Origin: Chloropicon primus
Taxonomy: Eukaryota > Chlorophyta > Chloropicophyceae > Chloropicales > Chloropicaceae
Length of the DNA stretch: 64,000 bases
NCBI GenBank assembly: GCA_023205875.1
Contig: CP060772.1
Coordinates: 310,001 to 374,000 of the forward strand
Direction of reading: 5' to 3'
The position numbers and the translations under genes were made by a program. Below the pieces are notes generated by a model. That model did not search any database, was not told the DNA's origin, and saw nothing but the letters and a program-made list of their open reading frames with translations. Shown piece by piece: positions 21,223 to 32,123 of this stretch. Numbering within the stretch: position 1 is the stretch's first letter; the number at the start of each line of letters is the position of its first letter.

Positions 21223-22140
21223 CTACAATTCGGACTTGGCCTTTCCCTTCTTCTTCTTCTTCTTCTTCTTGGGAGCTTGCGCCTTGGGAGAAGGCGACGA
21301 GAACGGGTCCACAGTTTTGCCTGGAGCACTCGAAAGGAACGACGACGACGACGGAAGAATCAGTTAACAAAGTCAAAGTCGGTGCAGAATCAGTGGAAGC
21401 CACTCCCTCCCAGCACATTGCCATGAAAGGCAATGCAAAAGTCCTCGTGGTGGACTCACCTGCTGGCCTCGCCCTCTCCTCGTCCTCATCCCAGACGTAA
21501 ATCGTCTTGTCCATCTCAAAGTGCTTGACGTCTTCGTGCTTGAGAAAGAGCTCCAAGTATTCGCCAACGTCATTCGAGTACTTGACTGAGAGGAACAATC
21601 TGTCCTCGTTGACAGCAAAGACGGATTCCTCGTAGCCACCCAGCCTGAGCCAAGACCTGAACTTGTGGGCCAGCTTCTGCTGGTCCTTCTCCTCCCTCAC
21701 CGCCTTTGGCTTCAGTTGGACAAACACCAACTGCGGGCTCGCGGCGTCTATCCTGTTCTGCTCATCGAGCTCCTCGCCCCATGCCAACCAATCCTCATCC
21801 TCTTCGGTATCCTGCCGAGTCAAACCAATCAAGAAAGAGGAGAGAGAGAGAGAGAGAGCACAAGTGAAGCAGAGCACACAGTAGCGTCAGCAAAGTTCTG
21901 GCAGAAGTGTCTTCCACCCAGAGCCCGCCCCTCTCGCACGAAGAGCACCCAAGAAAACCTGGATGCCAACTCCACCGAGCTTCAGAAGGATGCAAGCGAA
22001 GTGTTACTTACGACAACATCCCTGAGATCGTGTCCTACTGTTGTCTGTCCTTCCACTGGTCTTGTCACTTGTGCCAGGAACAGGCACAAGCCCAGCACGA
22101 GCACGAGCGTCGCCGAGGCGTGCCAGGAGTGCCCTCGCAT
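21223..22140 (-). CDS. MESD: MESD-like ER chaperone with C-terminal KSEL
   Basis: Three exons, 22140-22012, 21811-21460 and 21320-21223, joined at GTAAGT/GTGAGT donors; 192 residues. Exon 1 is a clear signal peptide (TLVLVLGLCLFLAQ). Exon 2 holds the conserved MESD core: EDWLAWGEEL, QLVFVQLKP, FRSWLRLGGYEESVFAVNED, and DVGEYLELFLKHEDVKHFE. Exon 3 is lysine-rich (APKKKKKKKGKAKSEL) and ends in KSEL, a KDEL-type retrieval signal. MESD assists folding of LRP-type beta-propeller/EGF receptors in the ER. The length is close to animal MESD after its signal peptide. This gene is easily missed because each exon sits in a different frame. Confidence 0.85.
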
Positions 22141-23368
22141 CTCCTTCCTTCAAGCAGGGCAGCCGAGATCTTCCGTTGGGCTTCAATCATCGAGAGGGAA
22201 AGGAAGGTGAGACGCAAACACGTCAGTGGCTTGCCTCTTGGCGAAGCAAACGAGGAGCTTGTCCTTCGTGACAAAGTGGACTACCCAAGTGAGGTCCTGG
22301 GCTCCTCACAGTGGAACCAGTGGGCCATTTCCTTCGAGTAAACACTCTAATGAAAGCTGATGAGAAGGAGATTCTGATTGTTTCTCTTCTCTCTTGCTTT
22401 GGCCCTCTCTTCCGTGCGTAATCAGGGGAGGAACTCCTTCGTGACAAAATGGACAACCATGCGAGGTCCAGGGCTCCTCACAATGGAAACAGTGGACCAT
22501 TTCCTTCGAGTGAACACTCTGATGAAAGAGGAAGAGAAGCTGGTTCCAGTAGTGCCCTCCGTTGTTGCTTTACTCCCCTCCATCGGTAGCAATCTTCCTT
22601 CAACTTACCTCTGGTGCGCCACCTCCTTGAAATGCTTTGGTCCACAAGATGAAAATGAAAACCAAAAAACACAGAACACAGAAAACACAAGAAAATTCAT
22701 CGAAAGTCACAAGAGGAGGTGAGTTTGAGCGCGAAAGAGAAGCAAAGGTGGAGACTTGGAGCAAAAGATCCGGTCGTGGATGGAAGCTTGACCTCAAGAG
22801 CTTTCCATAGACCCCTCACTTGGCGAAGATGACGCTCGGGGGAAGATTTGACAACTGAAACCAGCTCGTTTTCTCCTATTCTGCAGTGAAGACAGGTGAG
22901 TTTGGAGGCGGAGGGAAGTTCGAGGTTGGCACCCCGAGTCGTGGAGCTGGCACAGATGAAAGCATCACGTCATGATCTTTCCGTGGAGCATTCGCACGAA
23001 TGATTTGGTCCAGTGGTGAAGTTGTGAGAGACTGAAACGAGGCCTCTTTACTTTGGCTCTTGGGTCTCTGGCAAGGTTTCATACTTTTCCAGGGAGGAGG
23101 AGAGGAGGAGGAGGAGGCACAAGCGGTTTCCAGGGTTTGGAGACTGGTAGGGTACCTCTCCCACTTGGTTGCCTCACTCCCACTTGCTCTTCCTTCAGCT
23201 GGGGTGAACTTGGTCCTTGGCTAAAGCACAGCTGTACCTTGGAGTCAAGGAGGAAGGGGCAGAGGTGGTGGTGGTGGCCGTTGTCTGCCAAAGGTTCCGC
23301 CTTTGTTACCTTCTTGGGACTTGGTCCAGCGTAACGGGCTCGAGAGTAACGGCTGTGACGGTGGCAGG
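22141..23368 (+). promoter_or_regulatory. Spacer with tandem repeat and two consecutive intron-like blocks
   Basis: A ~172-bp tandem duplication occupies about 22262-22530; CTTCGTGACAAARTGGAC recurs at 22264 and 22437. Then come two intron-like blocks in a row. Block 1, 22719-22886, runs GTGAGTTTGAG to ATTCTGCAG with box core GAGCTTTCCATAGACCCC at 22799. A 9-nt mini-exon follows. Block 2, 22896-23092, runs GTGAGTTTGGAG to TTTTCCAG with box core GATCTTTCCGTGGAGC at 22975. Both point toward the glycosyltransferase ATG at 23369. Block 1 and its flank recur inverted at 52420-52660. Confidence 0.65.
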
Positions 23369-25001
23369 ATGGACTTCGATGCGGATGACTTGAAGAAGAA
23401 GTATGGCAAGTACCTCCCAGCTGGAGCAAGCGCAGGGAAGCTTCAGCGGAAGGTTAGGAAGGTTGTGCACCGGGTGGAGAAGCGCTTGAAGGAAGTGAAG
23501 TTCAGCTTCGCTCACTTGATCTTCATCTTGGGTTTGTTGTTCATGACGGGGAACATCGCGCTTTCCTTTCGCTCTCATCACAACAACAAGCACCACGGTC
23601 CCACTCCTCAGGCGGGGCACCTCAGCGAAGCGGCCAGGAGCAGCAGCGGGCAATCGTCCGTCCTCGCGGCAGTTGCGGGGAAGATCGACTTGGCGAGGGC
23701 ATCCACGACGGCGCAGTCGAGAAAGATGGCATCATTCGGGAAGCTCCCCATGCCCGGCGGCTTCAGCGACAGGGTAGAGGACCTCATCAAAAAGTAAGTC
23801 CGCAATCATTCATTGCCCCCGTCTTCTCTTCCCCTCCGCATGCATGCATGTGCCGGGGATTGAACCGAACCTGACTGACTCTCCCTCTCTCTCCCGTTGG
23901 CCTCGTTGCAGGACCAAGTGCAGCACAAACTTTTTCCTGGCGTGGACAACGCCGGCGGAGTCGTTCACGCTCCGTTACCGGCGGACGGTGGAGAGCACCT
24001 TGAGGTTCCATCCTGACTCTTGTGTCATCGTCATCTCCCCCACTTTGCCCCTGGATTACTTCCAAGTGTTCTGGGACCTGGGGTACAACATCATCGTGGA
24101 GAGGCCTGAGACCGAGGAGCTGATCCAAGGGACGCCCGCGGAGCACTGGTGGTCCAACATCGAAAAGTGGAGGACCGGGCCGTTCTTCTTCAGTCACCAC
24201 ACGGAGATCCTTCGCCTGGCCACGTTGTGGCATTACGGCGGGGTTTACTTAGACACCGATGTGATCATCATGAAGCCCCTCAAGCCTGACTTGCACAACT
24301 GCTTGGGAACGGAGCTCGCGGGCAAGTACGGGGAGTCCAAGGTCCTCAACGGAGCCATCTTGGTGTTCGAGAAAGGCTCCAGGTTCATCTGGGAGGCCAT
24401 GCATGAGTTCAACTCCACCTACCGCATCGATTCTTGGGGCTGGAACGGCCCCGAGCTCGTGACCCGAGTGTCTCGAAGGTTTCAGCACCACCAGGCCCAA
24501 GAGAAGAAGGAAAGGATCGAGCTGAAGCAGCTCAAGAGGAGGTCCAGGGGAAGGACAAAGGGTGGCAAGCATTCCAAGACCTTCCAAGAGAGTGGCCAGC
24601 TCTACATGGAGAAGATGCAGACTTCAGCGAGCAACGAGATGGCGGCCAAGGATCTCACCGTCCTTCCCACCGACGCATTCTATCCCATTCACTGGGCGGT
24701 GGTCAAGAAGTATTTCACGCTGGAGGACATGCAGGACCAGTACAAAGTCTGGAACCGGATCGAGAAGAACACCTACCTCTTCCACTACTGGAACAAAGTG
24801 ACCAAGGACTTGGTCCCTGAGCCCGGCAGTCTGATGTACAAAGTCCTGAACAACTACTGCTTGCTGTGCAACGAGAGCGCGACGGATGACGGGCTCCCGC
24901 TCCGCCCCGCTTACGCCGAGGAGGAGGAGGACAACAGCATTGAAGTCCAAGATCCCGACGCCACCGAGGAGGAGGAAGAAGACACCACCGAGGAGAAGTA
25001 A
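23369..25001 (+). CDS. Golgi type II glycosyltransferase, DXD sugar-binding (GT32-like)
   Basis: Exons 23369-23793 and 23912-25001 (GTAAGT to TTGCAG) give 504 residues. A signal-anchor helix lies at about 48-66 (AHLIFILGLLFMTGN) after a basic cytosolic tail. The lumenal domain has FFLAWTTPAESF, the acceptor/donor strand SHHTEILRLATLWHYGGVYLD, and the DXD motif in YLDTDVIIMKPL that coordinates metal and nucleotide sugar. This is the signature of the Gly_transf_sug / alpha-1,4-GalT-GlcNAcT group. The C-terminus is a long acidic tail (Glu/Asp runs), unusual for the family, and a basic insert (QLKRRSRGRTKGGK) lies in the middle. Probably modifies secreted glycans; the sugar is unknown. Confidence 0.85.
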
Positions 25002-25016
25002 TGGAGTCACACAAAT

Positions 25017-25375
25017 GCATTCCAACTTGCGCTCGACGACAGACACGACAGGAGAAGGAAGAGGAAGAGGACACCAACACTGAGCGAGTGAGCGTCGTCC
25101 TCCATCGATCAAGAGAAAGAAGCAGAGAATGTGGTGGTGGTGGTGGTGATGATGGACAAGCACGAGTCTTGCTTCCATCTTCCAACTTGCGCTCGACGAC
25201 AGACACGACAGAAGAAGGAAGAGGAAGAGGACACCAACACTGAGCGAGTGAGCGTCGTCCTCCATCGATCAAGAGAAAGAAGGAGAGATGAAAGAGAGAG
25301 AGAGAGAGAGAGAGAGAGACAATGTTGTGTTGGTGGTGGTGATGGACAAGCATGAGTCTTGCTTCCATCAGGACG
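25017..25375. repeat. Tandem repeat of 160-bp units, two full copies plus a partial
   Basis: The phrase TCCAACTTGCGCTCGACGAC recurs at 25021 and 25181 with the following ~120 bp nearly unchanged, including CACTGAGCGAGTGAGCGTCG. A third partial copy begins near 25345. (GGT)n and (AG)n runs are nested inside. It starts 16 bp after the glycosyltransferase stop. Leucine/histidine-rich frames on the minus strand are by-products. Confidence 0.85.
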
Positions 25376-25724
25376 AGGAGGAGAGCGTCCTCTCGATGTA
25401 ACAGAAAACTTTTTTCCATTTTCCTCCAAATTGATTTCATTTCAATTTTCATTTTTTTCCCGGGAAGGCGGCTGACGAAAACCCAAAGGTGAGGAACGAC
25501 GAGGATGACGACGACGACGACGACCGAGAGGGCAAACCACTCGAGGAGGGAGGAGGTTCAACGCAACCGTTACGTTTTCCTCTTTCCATCGACCCCTCCC
25601 TCGAAAGAAACGGACCAGGGATGAGAATGCAAAAAGACTGATGAGTTGGATTGATTGATTTTTTTTTTCATCCTGCTGCTGATGGTTGATGGATGGTGAG
25701 CAGAGGGAGAAGAAACTTTTGAAG
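25376..25724 (+). promoter_or_regulatory. Intron-like leader block upstream of fumarylacetoacetase
   Basis: 25489-25703 begins GTGAGGAACG, carries box core CTCTTTCCATCGACCCC at about 25580-25597 with CCCTCGAAAGAAACGG after it, has AGACTGATG and a T-rich tract, and ends GGTGAGCAG 21 bp before ATG 25725. This is the same architecture as the other leader blocks. Confidence 0.55.
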
Positions 25725-27231
25725 ATGGCAGCTTCCTTCGTCGAGTCGGCTCAATCGATTGGCTCGGACTTCACGATTCATAACCTTCCTCTAGGCGTCG
25801 GTCTCGTGGATGCCAAGCCAAAGGTTTTGACTCGAATAGGAGATGAAGTCCTCAACCTGTGTGCGTGCTCGGAGCATGGATTGCTGAATGGTTCGGTCCT
25901 TTCATCAGAGATTGGAAGGAAAGCAATCGAGTCGACATCCTTGAATGCTTTGGGTGGTCTTGGTCCCACGGCATGGACCGAATTGAGGCAGACGGTGACC
26001 AGGCTGGTGTCCGCCCACGAGGGCGTCCTGAGGTGAGTGACGGAGTGACGGTGTCTGTGGGTTGTGTCTGTGGGTTGCCGTGATGGGTTTGGAATGGATG
26101 GAAGGAGCTGACCGATCGGAATGTCTTCCTGCTTGATGGTTGGATAGGGATGATGTGAAATTGAGGGAGGAGGTGCTGCTCAAGGCAAAAGAGGTGTCCA
26201 TGCTGAGGCCGATGAACATTGGGGACTACACGGACTTTTACGCTTCCAAGGAGCACGCTTCGAATGTCGGGACGATGTTTGGAAGGGACCCGCCCCTGAA
26301 CCAGAACTGGATCAACATTCCGATCGGGTATCATGGCAGGGCGTCTTCGGTGGTTGTGTCAGGGACGCCTGTGCGAAGACCCAGAGGACTCGTGATGCCT
26401 AAAGGAACGACGGAGCCGGTCTACAGCAAGTGCAACGTCCTCGACTACGAGCTCGAGATGGGATTTTTCGTGGGCCAGGGCAACGACCTGGGCTGGTAAG
26501 TCTTTCTTTGATCCTTCCGCTATTTGTTGTCCAACGCCGCGGTGCGTTCCGTAGTTCTGACCTTTGCCCATTGCTTGTTCCTCTCTCGCAGTCCCATTTC
26601 TTGTGATGACGCCAGGAAGCACATCATGGGCATGGTCCTCGTGAACGACTGGAGCGCCAGGGACATCCAAAAGTTCGAGTACGTGCCCCTGGGACCCTTC
26701 ACTGCGAAGAATTTCGCAACTTCGGTATCTCCCTGGGTCGTGACCTTGGATGCTCTGGAGCCGTTTAGCGAGGAAGCGGAGGAGCAGACTCTGGCCCAAG
26801 TCAGCAGCTACCTGTCCCACTCGTCTGGGAGGAAGCGAACGTCTTATTGCATTGATTTAGAGGTGTCGCTGTCTACTTCGGCCCACCCGGAGGTCGAGAC
26901 GGTGACCACCAAGTCCAACTTCAGGCACCTTTATTGGACGATCGATCAAATGCTGGCCCACCACACCGTCACCGGGTGCAATGCCATGACCGGAGACCTG
27001 ATAGCGACGGGGACAATCACGGGCAGCCGGGAGGATCCGATGAGCTACGGCTCACTCCTCGAGAAGAGCTGGGGCGGGACCAAAACATTCAAACTGAGTA
27101 CGGGGGAGGAAAGGAAATACTTGCTCGATGGCGACAAGGTGACTATGAGGGGCCGATGCGAGAAGGACGGAGTCCGCATTGGCTTTGGAGTCTGCGAGGG
27201 CACGGTCCTCCCCTGCAAGGAGGAGCAGTAA
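25725..27231 (+). CDS. FAH: Fumarylacetoacetase
   Basis: Three exons, 25725-26032, 26148-26495 and 26592-27231, give 431 residues, close to the 419 of animal FAH. The N-terminal SH3-like domain carries SDFTIHNLPLGVG. The catalytic domain shows FYASKEHASNVGTMF, the active-site NWINIPIGYHGRASS, ELEMGFFVGQGN, then GMVLVNDWSARDIQKFEYVP and FTAKNFATSVSPWVV. It hydrolyses fumarylacetoacetate to fumarate and acetoacetate, the last step of tyrosine breakdown, in the cytosol. Start 25725 matches the family; ATG 25689 is in frame but inside the leader block. Together with the IVD and TDH genes nearby it indicates amino-acid catabolism. Confidence 0.95.
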
Positions 27232-28012
27232 ACTCGCTACTAACTTAATTCACTTTTTTTTCAAGTCTGTCCCACCGCATTCCACTCGACGACGGCGGCG
27301 CTCATTCTATTGCTCCTGACGGCCCAATACAGGCATCTCTCCACATCCCAAGGGCAAGGTGGATCCTCTTGCTCGCTCCCCTCGTCACCGCCATCCTTCG
27401 AGCGTTACGCTCCCTCTTCCTAACGCTAACGCTTCGCTTCCTCACCCGAGCGTCACATCCTTCAAGAGAGGCTTCTTTCGAAAGATCAAGACACAGAGCT
27501 TCCCTCTGTTGCTTCTCCCTTCGCTACCTTCCTCGTCCTCGTCCTCTGCTTCCCTCTCTCTCTCCCTCTCTCCGCCTCTCTCTCGCTCTGCTCCGCTCTG
27601 CTCTCCCTCCAAAGAATCCTCACCACTGCATCGTTTCCTTCGAGCGAGGGCTCGTTCGAAAGAGCAAGACCAGACGTTTCGACTTGCTTCCCTTTCCTCC
27701 TCTCCTCTCCTCCGCCGCGCGCTCCACTCCTCACCTTCTCTCTCGCAACCGCGCGCTCCTCGCCTCAGGCCAGTGGCGGCTGCAGACTGGCGACGGCTGG
27801 AGTAACGAAGAGGTGAGTGTTCGAGGAGGCCTCACGGTCGGCGAGAGCAAAAGCAGAGGGGGTGTGACACACCAATGGATGCGTTTCGTTCTCATCTTTC
27901 GAATGAGTGGTCGCATGAAGGGATTGCGTTTCGGATGAACTGACTCGATTCCATTTTGTTTGGGATGGACAAGCAGGAGCAGGAGCAGGCCAAGGAGTAA
28001 GAGCAGGAGAGG
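27232..28012. promoter_or_regulatory. Spacer with three box copies and a leader intron-like block
   Basis: Two minus-strand boxes (27469-27492, TTGATCTTTCGAAAGAAGCC; 27646-27668, TTGCTCTTTCGAACGAGCCC) have no minus-strand gene downstream. The plus-strand block 27813-27976 (GTGAGTGTTCG to GACAAGCAG, 164 bp) holds box core CATCTTTCGAATGAGTGG at about 27893 and GAACTGACTCG. It ends 37 bp before the NOP14 ATG, as a leader intron would. Confidence 0.6.
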
Positions 28013-30886
28013 ATGGTGACGAAGAGGAAGAGGAATGAGGCGAAGCGGATGGGTCGTTTGTATTCTTCAGGTGGCGGAGGCGGAGGCAGCAGAGGAGGAG
28101 GAGGAGGAGGGAAGTACAACCCCTTCGAGTACAAGCACGCTTCCAGTCGGTTTGATGTGTTAGGGAAGACCAAGGGCAAGAGGGTGCAGACGAAGCAAGG
28201 TGACGGCAAGGAGTTCAGAAGGACGCAGAGGACGAATGTGATGAGCAAGCATGACGAAGGGATCCGCCGGAGGGAGAAGAGCTTGCTTGTGGAGTATCAG
28301 CAGAGACATAGCGCGAATACTTTCATGGATAGGAGGTTTGGGGAGAAGGACGAGAGTTTGAACGAGGAGGACAGGGCTATCTTGAGGTTCCAGAGGGAGA
28401 GGGTGAGGCAAGCGAAGCGGAACCGTTACGCTTTGGATGACGGGGAAGGTGACTCGGAGGAGGATGGGTATGGGTATGGATTGGGGGAGGGGGAGGACCT
28501 GACGCACGGCGGTCGGAAGCTGGATGACTTTGATGACAAGGAGCTTGGGGGCGAGCTGGACTCGGACGACGGGGGTGACTTTGGGTTCGTGGCCAAAGGG
28601 AGTTACTCCACCGACAAGGAGTTCGAGAACATGATGACCGAGTTCCAGTTTGGGAATGGTGGGAAGGAGGTGGACGGCGGCGAGGCCGGGTCGGATGAGG
28701 AGGGAGAGAGGGAGAGGAAGAAGACGAAGAAGGAGATTATGCAGGAGCTCATCGCGAAAAGCAAGTACTTCAAGGGCCTGAAGGCGAAGGAGAAGGATGA
28801 GGTCGAGACCTTGAGGAACAAGCTCGACAACGAGTTCAAGGAGATCATGCAGGACCAGGACACCGTGGCCAAGATGTCGAGACTGAGAATGCTGAAGAAG
28901 GAGCAGAGCTTGAAACAGAAGAGCGAGAGGAAGACGGAGGCCGATGCGGGGTACGACAAGATCACCGAGGACCTCATCTTCGAGTTCAGGCAGTCGGGCG
29001 CCCAGGCCCAGCCCACGAGGGAGGAGATCGCCAGGAAGGCGAAGCAGAGGCTGGAGGAGCTGGAGAAGGAGAGGCAGCAGATGATTGAAGGCAAGGAGGA
29101 GCTCGAGGACGAGGACCCGGACAAGGTGAAGGGTTTCCGAGGGAGGAGGATGAGGCAGAAGCTCCTGGAAGAGGAAGGCGGCGCCGGGTCCACGGCATCA
29201 TTCAATGAGAGGCTCCGCAAGAAGAACAGCGCCTTGGAGGAGACTGGCGATGACCTGGGGGACGACTTCGTGCTCTCCGATGACGACCAGGGGGACTACG
29301 ACGACGACGACTCGGGTGATGGCAGCGAGTCGAGCTACTACTCGGAATCAGAGGAGAGCAAGGAAGACGAGGAGGGGGTCGTGGAGGGGATCGAGGAGGA
29401 CGAGGAGGAGCCTTCGAAGAAGAAGAAGGCGGACAAGGACGTAGAGGCAGAGAGGGAGAGCCTCAAGGTAACGGGGGAGGAGGCGTACCTGAGAAGGGCG
29501 AATCTGGGAGCCAAGCCCAAGGAGAGCGACCAGCACAAGGCCTCAAGCAGCCACAGAACAGTGAATGAGCTTGATTCCTCCATCCCTTACGTCATCGGCA
29601 TTCCCAAGACGTACGAGGAGTTCGACCAGCTCATGGAAGGTCGAACGCCATCGCAGCAGGCTGAGATTTTGCAAAGGATCAGAATCTCAAACCCAGTTTC
29701 GATGGGTCCAGACAACAGGAAGAAGGTGCAAGCCTTCTATGGCATCTTGCTCCAGTTCTTCGTGAACCAGTGCAAGGCGTGCCCTCTGCCGAGGGAGTTG
29801 CTGAACGTGGTTGTGCCCGAGATCCACACCGTGACGAGCGAGGTCCCCCTTTACGCCTCCACGGTGGCGAGGGCGAGACTCAGCCAGATGCACAAGCGCC
29901 TGCTGAGAGGCATGTGGCCGACCAAACACATGTTGGGAACCCTGGAGCTCTTCAACCACCTCTTCGACCCTCTGCAGCCGAGCCACCCCGTCCTGACGCC
30001 CATGCTGCTGGTCATGTCCAAGTGGCTTCTCTTCACGCCGACCCGCAGCGGGGTGGATGTGGCCAAGGGCCTGTACTTGGTGAAGATCCTGAAGAGGTAC
30101 GCCGAGCAGTCCACCGTGCTGGTCCCCGAGTGCATCAAGTTCTTGCACTCCATCGCAAAGCAAGTCAAGGTGGATTCAACCGAGCCGGGCCTCCTCGTTT
30201 TCCCGAAGAAGACCAAGGCCATCGGAAAGGCCTTGAAGACGAGCAAGATGGCCGTGGAAGACGTTCTCGACGCGGATGTCTCCTCGGATGACGTCAAGAG
30301 GTTTGAGACGGCACCTTTCAAGGTCTGCGCCCTCAACTTTGCCTACAAGACGACTGTAGACCTGTGCGACATGCACAAGAAGCTGCCCTCGGCGCCTGAG
30401 CTGTTTGAGCCCCTGGCACAGACCCTGAGATCCGTGGCTGATGACTTTGGCAAGTCGTCTTACGCGAGCGAGGCCAAAAAGTTGGGTGAGATGGCCACGA
30501 CCCTGGAGGAGATCATCCTCGAGTGCAAGATGAGCAGGCCTTCCTTGGGCAACGCTTTCAAGGAAGATGTGAAGCAAGTGAAGCAGTTCAATCCAAGGTT
30601 CGAAGAGGACTACGTCGCGGGAAAGGACTACGACATCGACAGGGACAGGTCGGAGAGAAAGAGGCTCCGAAGGGAATTGAAGCGGGAACGCAGAGGAGCG
30701 ATGAGGGAGCTGAGAAAGGACAACAAGTTCTTGGCCACGGTGAAGAACAAGGAAACGGATGCGCAGAAGGAGGAGCTCCAGAAGAAGTACAACAAGCAAT
30801 TCCATTTCCTGGAACAGCAGCAGTCGGACTTCCGCAGCGGCGGCCAGAAGGGGACGAATTTCAAGAAGCTGATGAAGAGGAACTAG
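28013..30886 (+). CDS. NOP14: NOP14, small-subunit processome protein
   Basis: A single exon of 957 residues. The N-terminus has the NOP14 hallmark NPFEYKHASSRFDVLGK, then NVMSKHDEGIRRREKSLL and ANTFMDRRFGEKDESL. Long acidic/charged coiled regions follow (about 150-530), then the conserved C-terminal half: FDQLMEGRTPSQQAEILQRI, PVLTPMLLVMSKWLLF, FNPRFEEDYVAGKDYDIDRD, and FLATVKNKETDAQK. NOP14 is an essential U3-processome component needed for 18S rRNA maturation in the nucleolus. The length matches the family (810-960). It converges on the mitochondrial carrier gene with 68 bp between stops. Confidence 0.95.
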   Translation: MVTKRKRNEAKRMGRLYSSGGGGGGSRGGGGGGKYNPFEYKHASSRFDVLGKTKGKRVQTKQGDGKEFRRTQRTNVMSKHDEGIRRREKSLLVEYQQRHSANTFMDRRFGEKDESLNEEDRAILRFQRERVRQAKRNRYALDDGEGDSEEDGYGYGLGEGEDLTHGGRKLDDFDDKELGGELDSDDGGDFGFVAKGSYSTDKEFENMMTEFQFGNGGKEVDGGEAGSDEEGERERKKTKKEIMQELIAKSKYFKGLKAKEKDEVETLRNKLDNEFKEIMQDQDTVAKMSRLRMLKKEQSLKQKSERKTEADAGYDKITEDLIFEFRQSGAQAQPTREEIARKAKQRLEELEKERQQMIEGKEELEDEDPDKVKGFRGRRMRQKLLEEEGGAGSTASFNERLRKKNSALEETGDDLGDDFVLSDDDQGDYDDDDSGDGSESSYYSESEESKEDEEGVVEGIEEDEEEPSKKKKADKDVEAERESLKVTGEEAYLRRANLGAKPKESDQHKASSSHRTVNELDSSIPYVIGIPKTYEEFDQLMEGRTPSQQAEILQRIRISNPVSMGPDNRKKVQAFYGILLQFFVNQCKACPLPRELLNVVVPEIHTVTSEVPLYASTVARARLSQMHKRLLRGMWPTKHMLGTLELFNHLFDPLQPSHPVLTPMLLVMSKWLLFTPTRSGVDVAKGLYLVKILKRYAEQSTVLVPECIKFLHSIAKQVKVDSTEPGLLVFPKKTKAIGKALKTSKMAVEDVLDADVSSDDVKRFETAPFKVCALNFAYKTTVDLCDMHKKLPSAPELFEPLAQTLRSVADDFGKSSYASEAKKLGEMATTLEEIILECKMSRPSLGNAFKEDVKQVKQFNPRFEEDYVAGKDYDIDRDRSERKRLRRELKRERRGAMRELRKDNKFLATVKNKETDAQKEELQKKYNKQFHFLEQQQSDFRSGGQKGTNFKKLMKRN

Positions 30887-30954
30887 AGGCAAAGGTAAAG
30901 AAAAGAGTGGGACTCCGGTATTGTTTTACAAGCAACTATTTTATCTACACGCAA

Positions 30955-31441
30955 TCACGTATCTGTCTTGCCTTTCTTCAGGCCCAGGGCGCTCTTCCCG
31001 ACCTCGTACGCGACAAAGCGTATGCTGTTCTGTGGTATCACCTTGAGAATGTTAGCGGCCCAGCCGCGGTAAAACCCCCTGTACCCCTCGCTCCTCCAGA
31101 TGGTCCTGAACGCGTCCACCTGGCTCTTGTACGTGCTTCCCTTCATCTGCATCCTTCGCCGGATCGTGTCGAGGGGGTAGCAGCAAGTTGCAGCAAAGCA
31201 ACCGGTGATACCGCCGAGCACCAAGTTTGTGATTGGACTCTCCGCCTTGCTCCTCCCGTTCCCGTAAAACTGCTCCTTCACCAGGTCGTACGTCGCGAAG
31301 TTCAACGCAGCGTATGGTGCGATGCCCACCAGAGTCGGCCCAAGCCCCTTGTAAAGTGCGGCGTACCCCTCCTTGCGCACAACCGTTACCATCGCGTTGC
31401 CGAGGCCGGTGTACGGGTGCTGTCGTCAAGAGAGCCGCACA

Positions 31442-31506
<65 letters not shown>

Positions 31507-32123
31507 AAGCACGGGCAAGAGCCAACGAGCGAGTGAGTTTTACGGGACGGGCAGGCAGCGCGGGACTCTGGAATTCCTCACCTTGGGCATAGCGAGCCTG
31601 AGTCTGACCGTGTCGAGGGGGTGGGTCACCGCGGTGGCCGTCATCCCGGCAAATGCGCCAGCGATCAGCCGGGTGGAGACGCTGAGCGTGCCACCTTCCC
31701 CGGACAGGAGCCTCTTGTAGAGATCATTCGCCATGAGCTGGCAAGCAGAGTAGGGAAACACTCGCACGACGTTGGTGAAGTTTCCCTTCCAGAAGGCCAG
31801 GACGCCCTCCTCCGTGTAAATCTTCCTCAAGCTTTGGTACACGCCCGTGTAAGCCGTCGAGGTCATCCCGGAGGAAGCCATGGCCTTGGATATGCAACGC
31901 AGGGACCGAGCGAGCCAGCACGACGACGACGACGACGACAAGGCGTTAGTCAGCCCTTCTCCGTTTCGAAAAGGATGTGGCCGGTCCTCACCTGGACTTG
32001 AAAGAGGAGCTTAATTCGGTCCAAGGGAGCCGAGGCCGTACGAGCGGATGCACCTGCAATCCCCCCGGCCAAGAACATCTTCAACGGAACGTAAGCCCCT
32101 CCTCCCTTCTCCTCCTTTGCCAT
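30955..32123 (-). CDS. Mitochondrial carrier family (SLC25) protein
   Basis: Three exons, 32123-31992, 31884-31582 and 31419-30955, all phase 0, give 299 residues, the usual size. Each third of the protein has one carrier signature: APLDRIKLLFQ (exon 1), HPLDTVRLRLA (exon 2), and YPLDTIRRRMQM (exon 3), each followed by the matching helix pair. The first exon is only 44 codons (start MAKEEKGGG) and lies outside any long frame. The family exchanges metabolites across the inner mitochondrial membrane; the sequence feel (SARTASAPLDR, GFYRGWAANILKVIP) is that of the CoA/adenine-nucleotide/Mg-ATP branch, but the substrate is not proven. Intron 2 contains (AG)n and (CA)n runs. Confidence 0.9.

Noticed and set aside
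22690-23092. Classical DNA transposon with terminal inverted repeats
   Set aside because: The dispersed blocks have intron-like ends but I could not see clear terminal inverted repeats, target-site duplications or a transposase in the window.
24624-25265. Leucine/histidine-rich minus-strand frames after the glycosyltransferase
   Set aside because: They arise from (GGT)n and GAGGAA repeats and overlap the real gene's acidic tail on the opposite strand.
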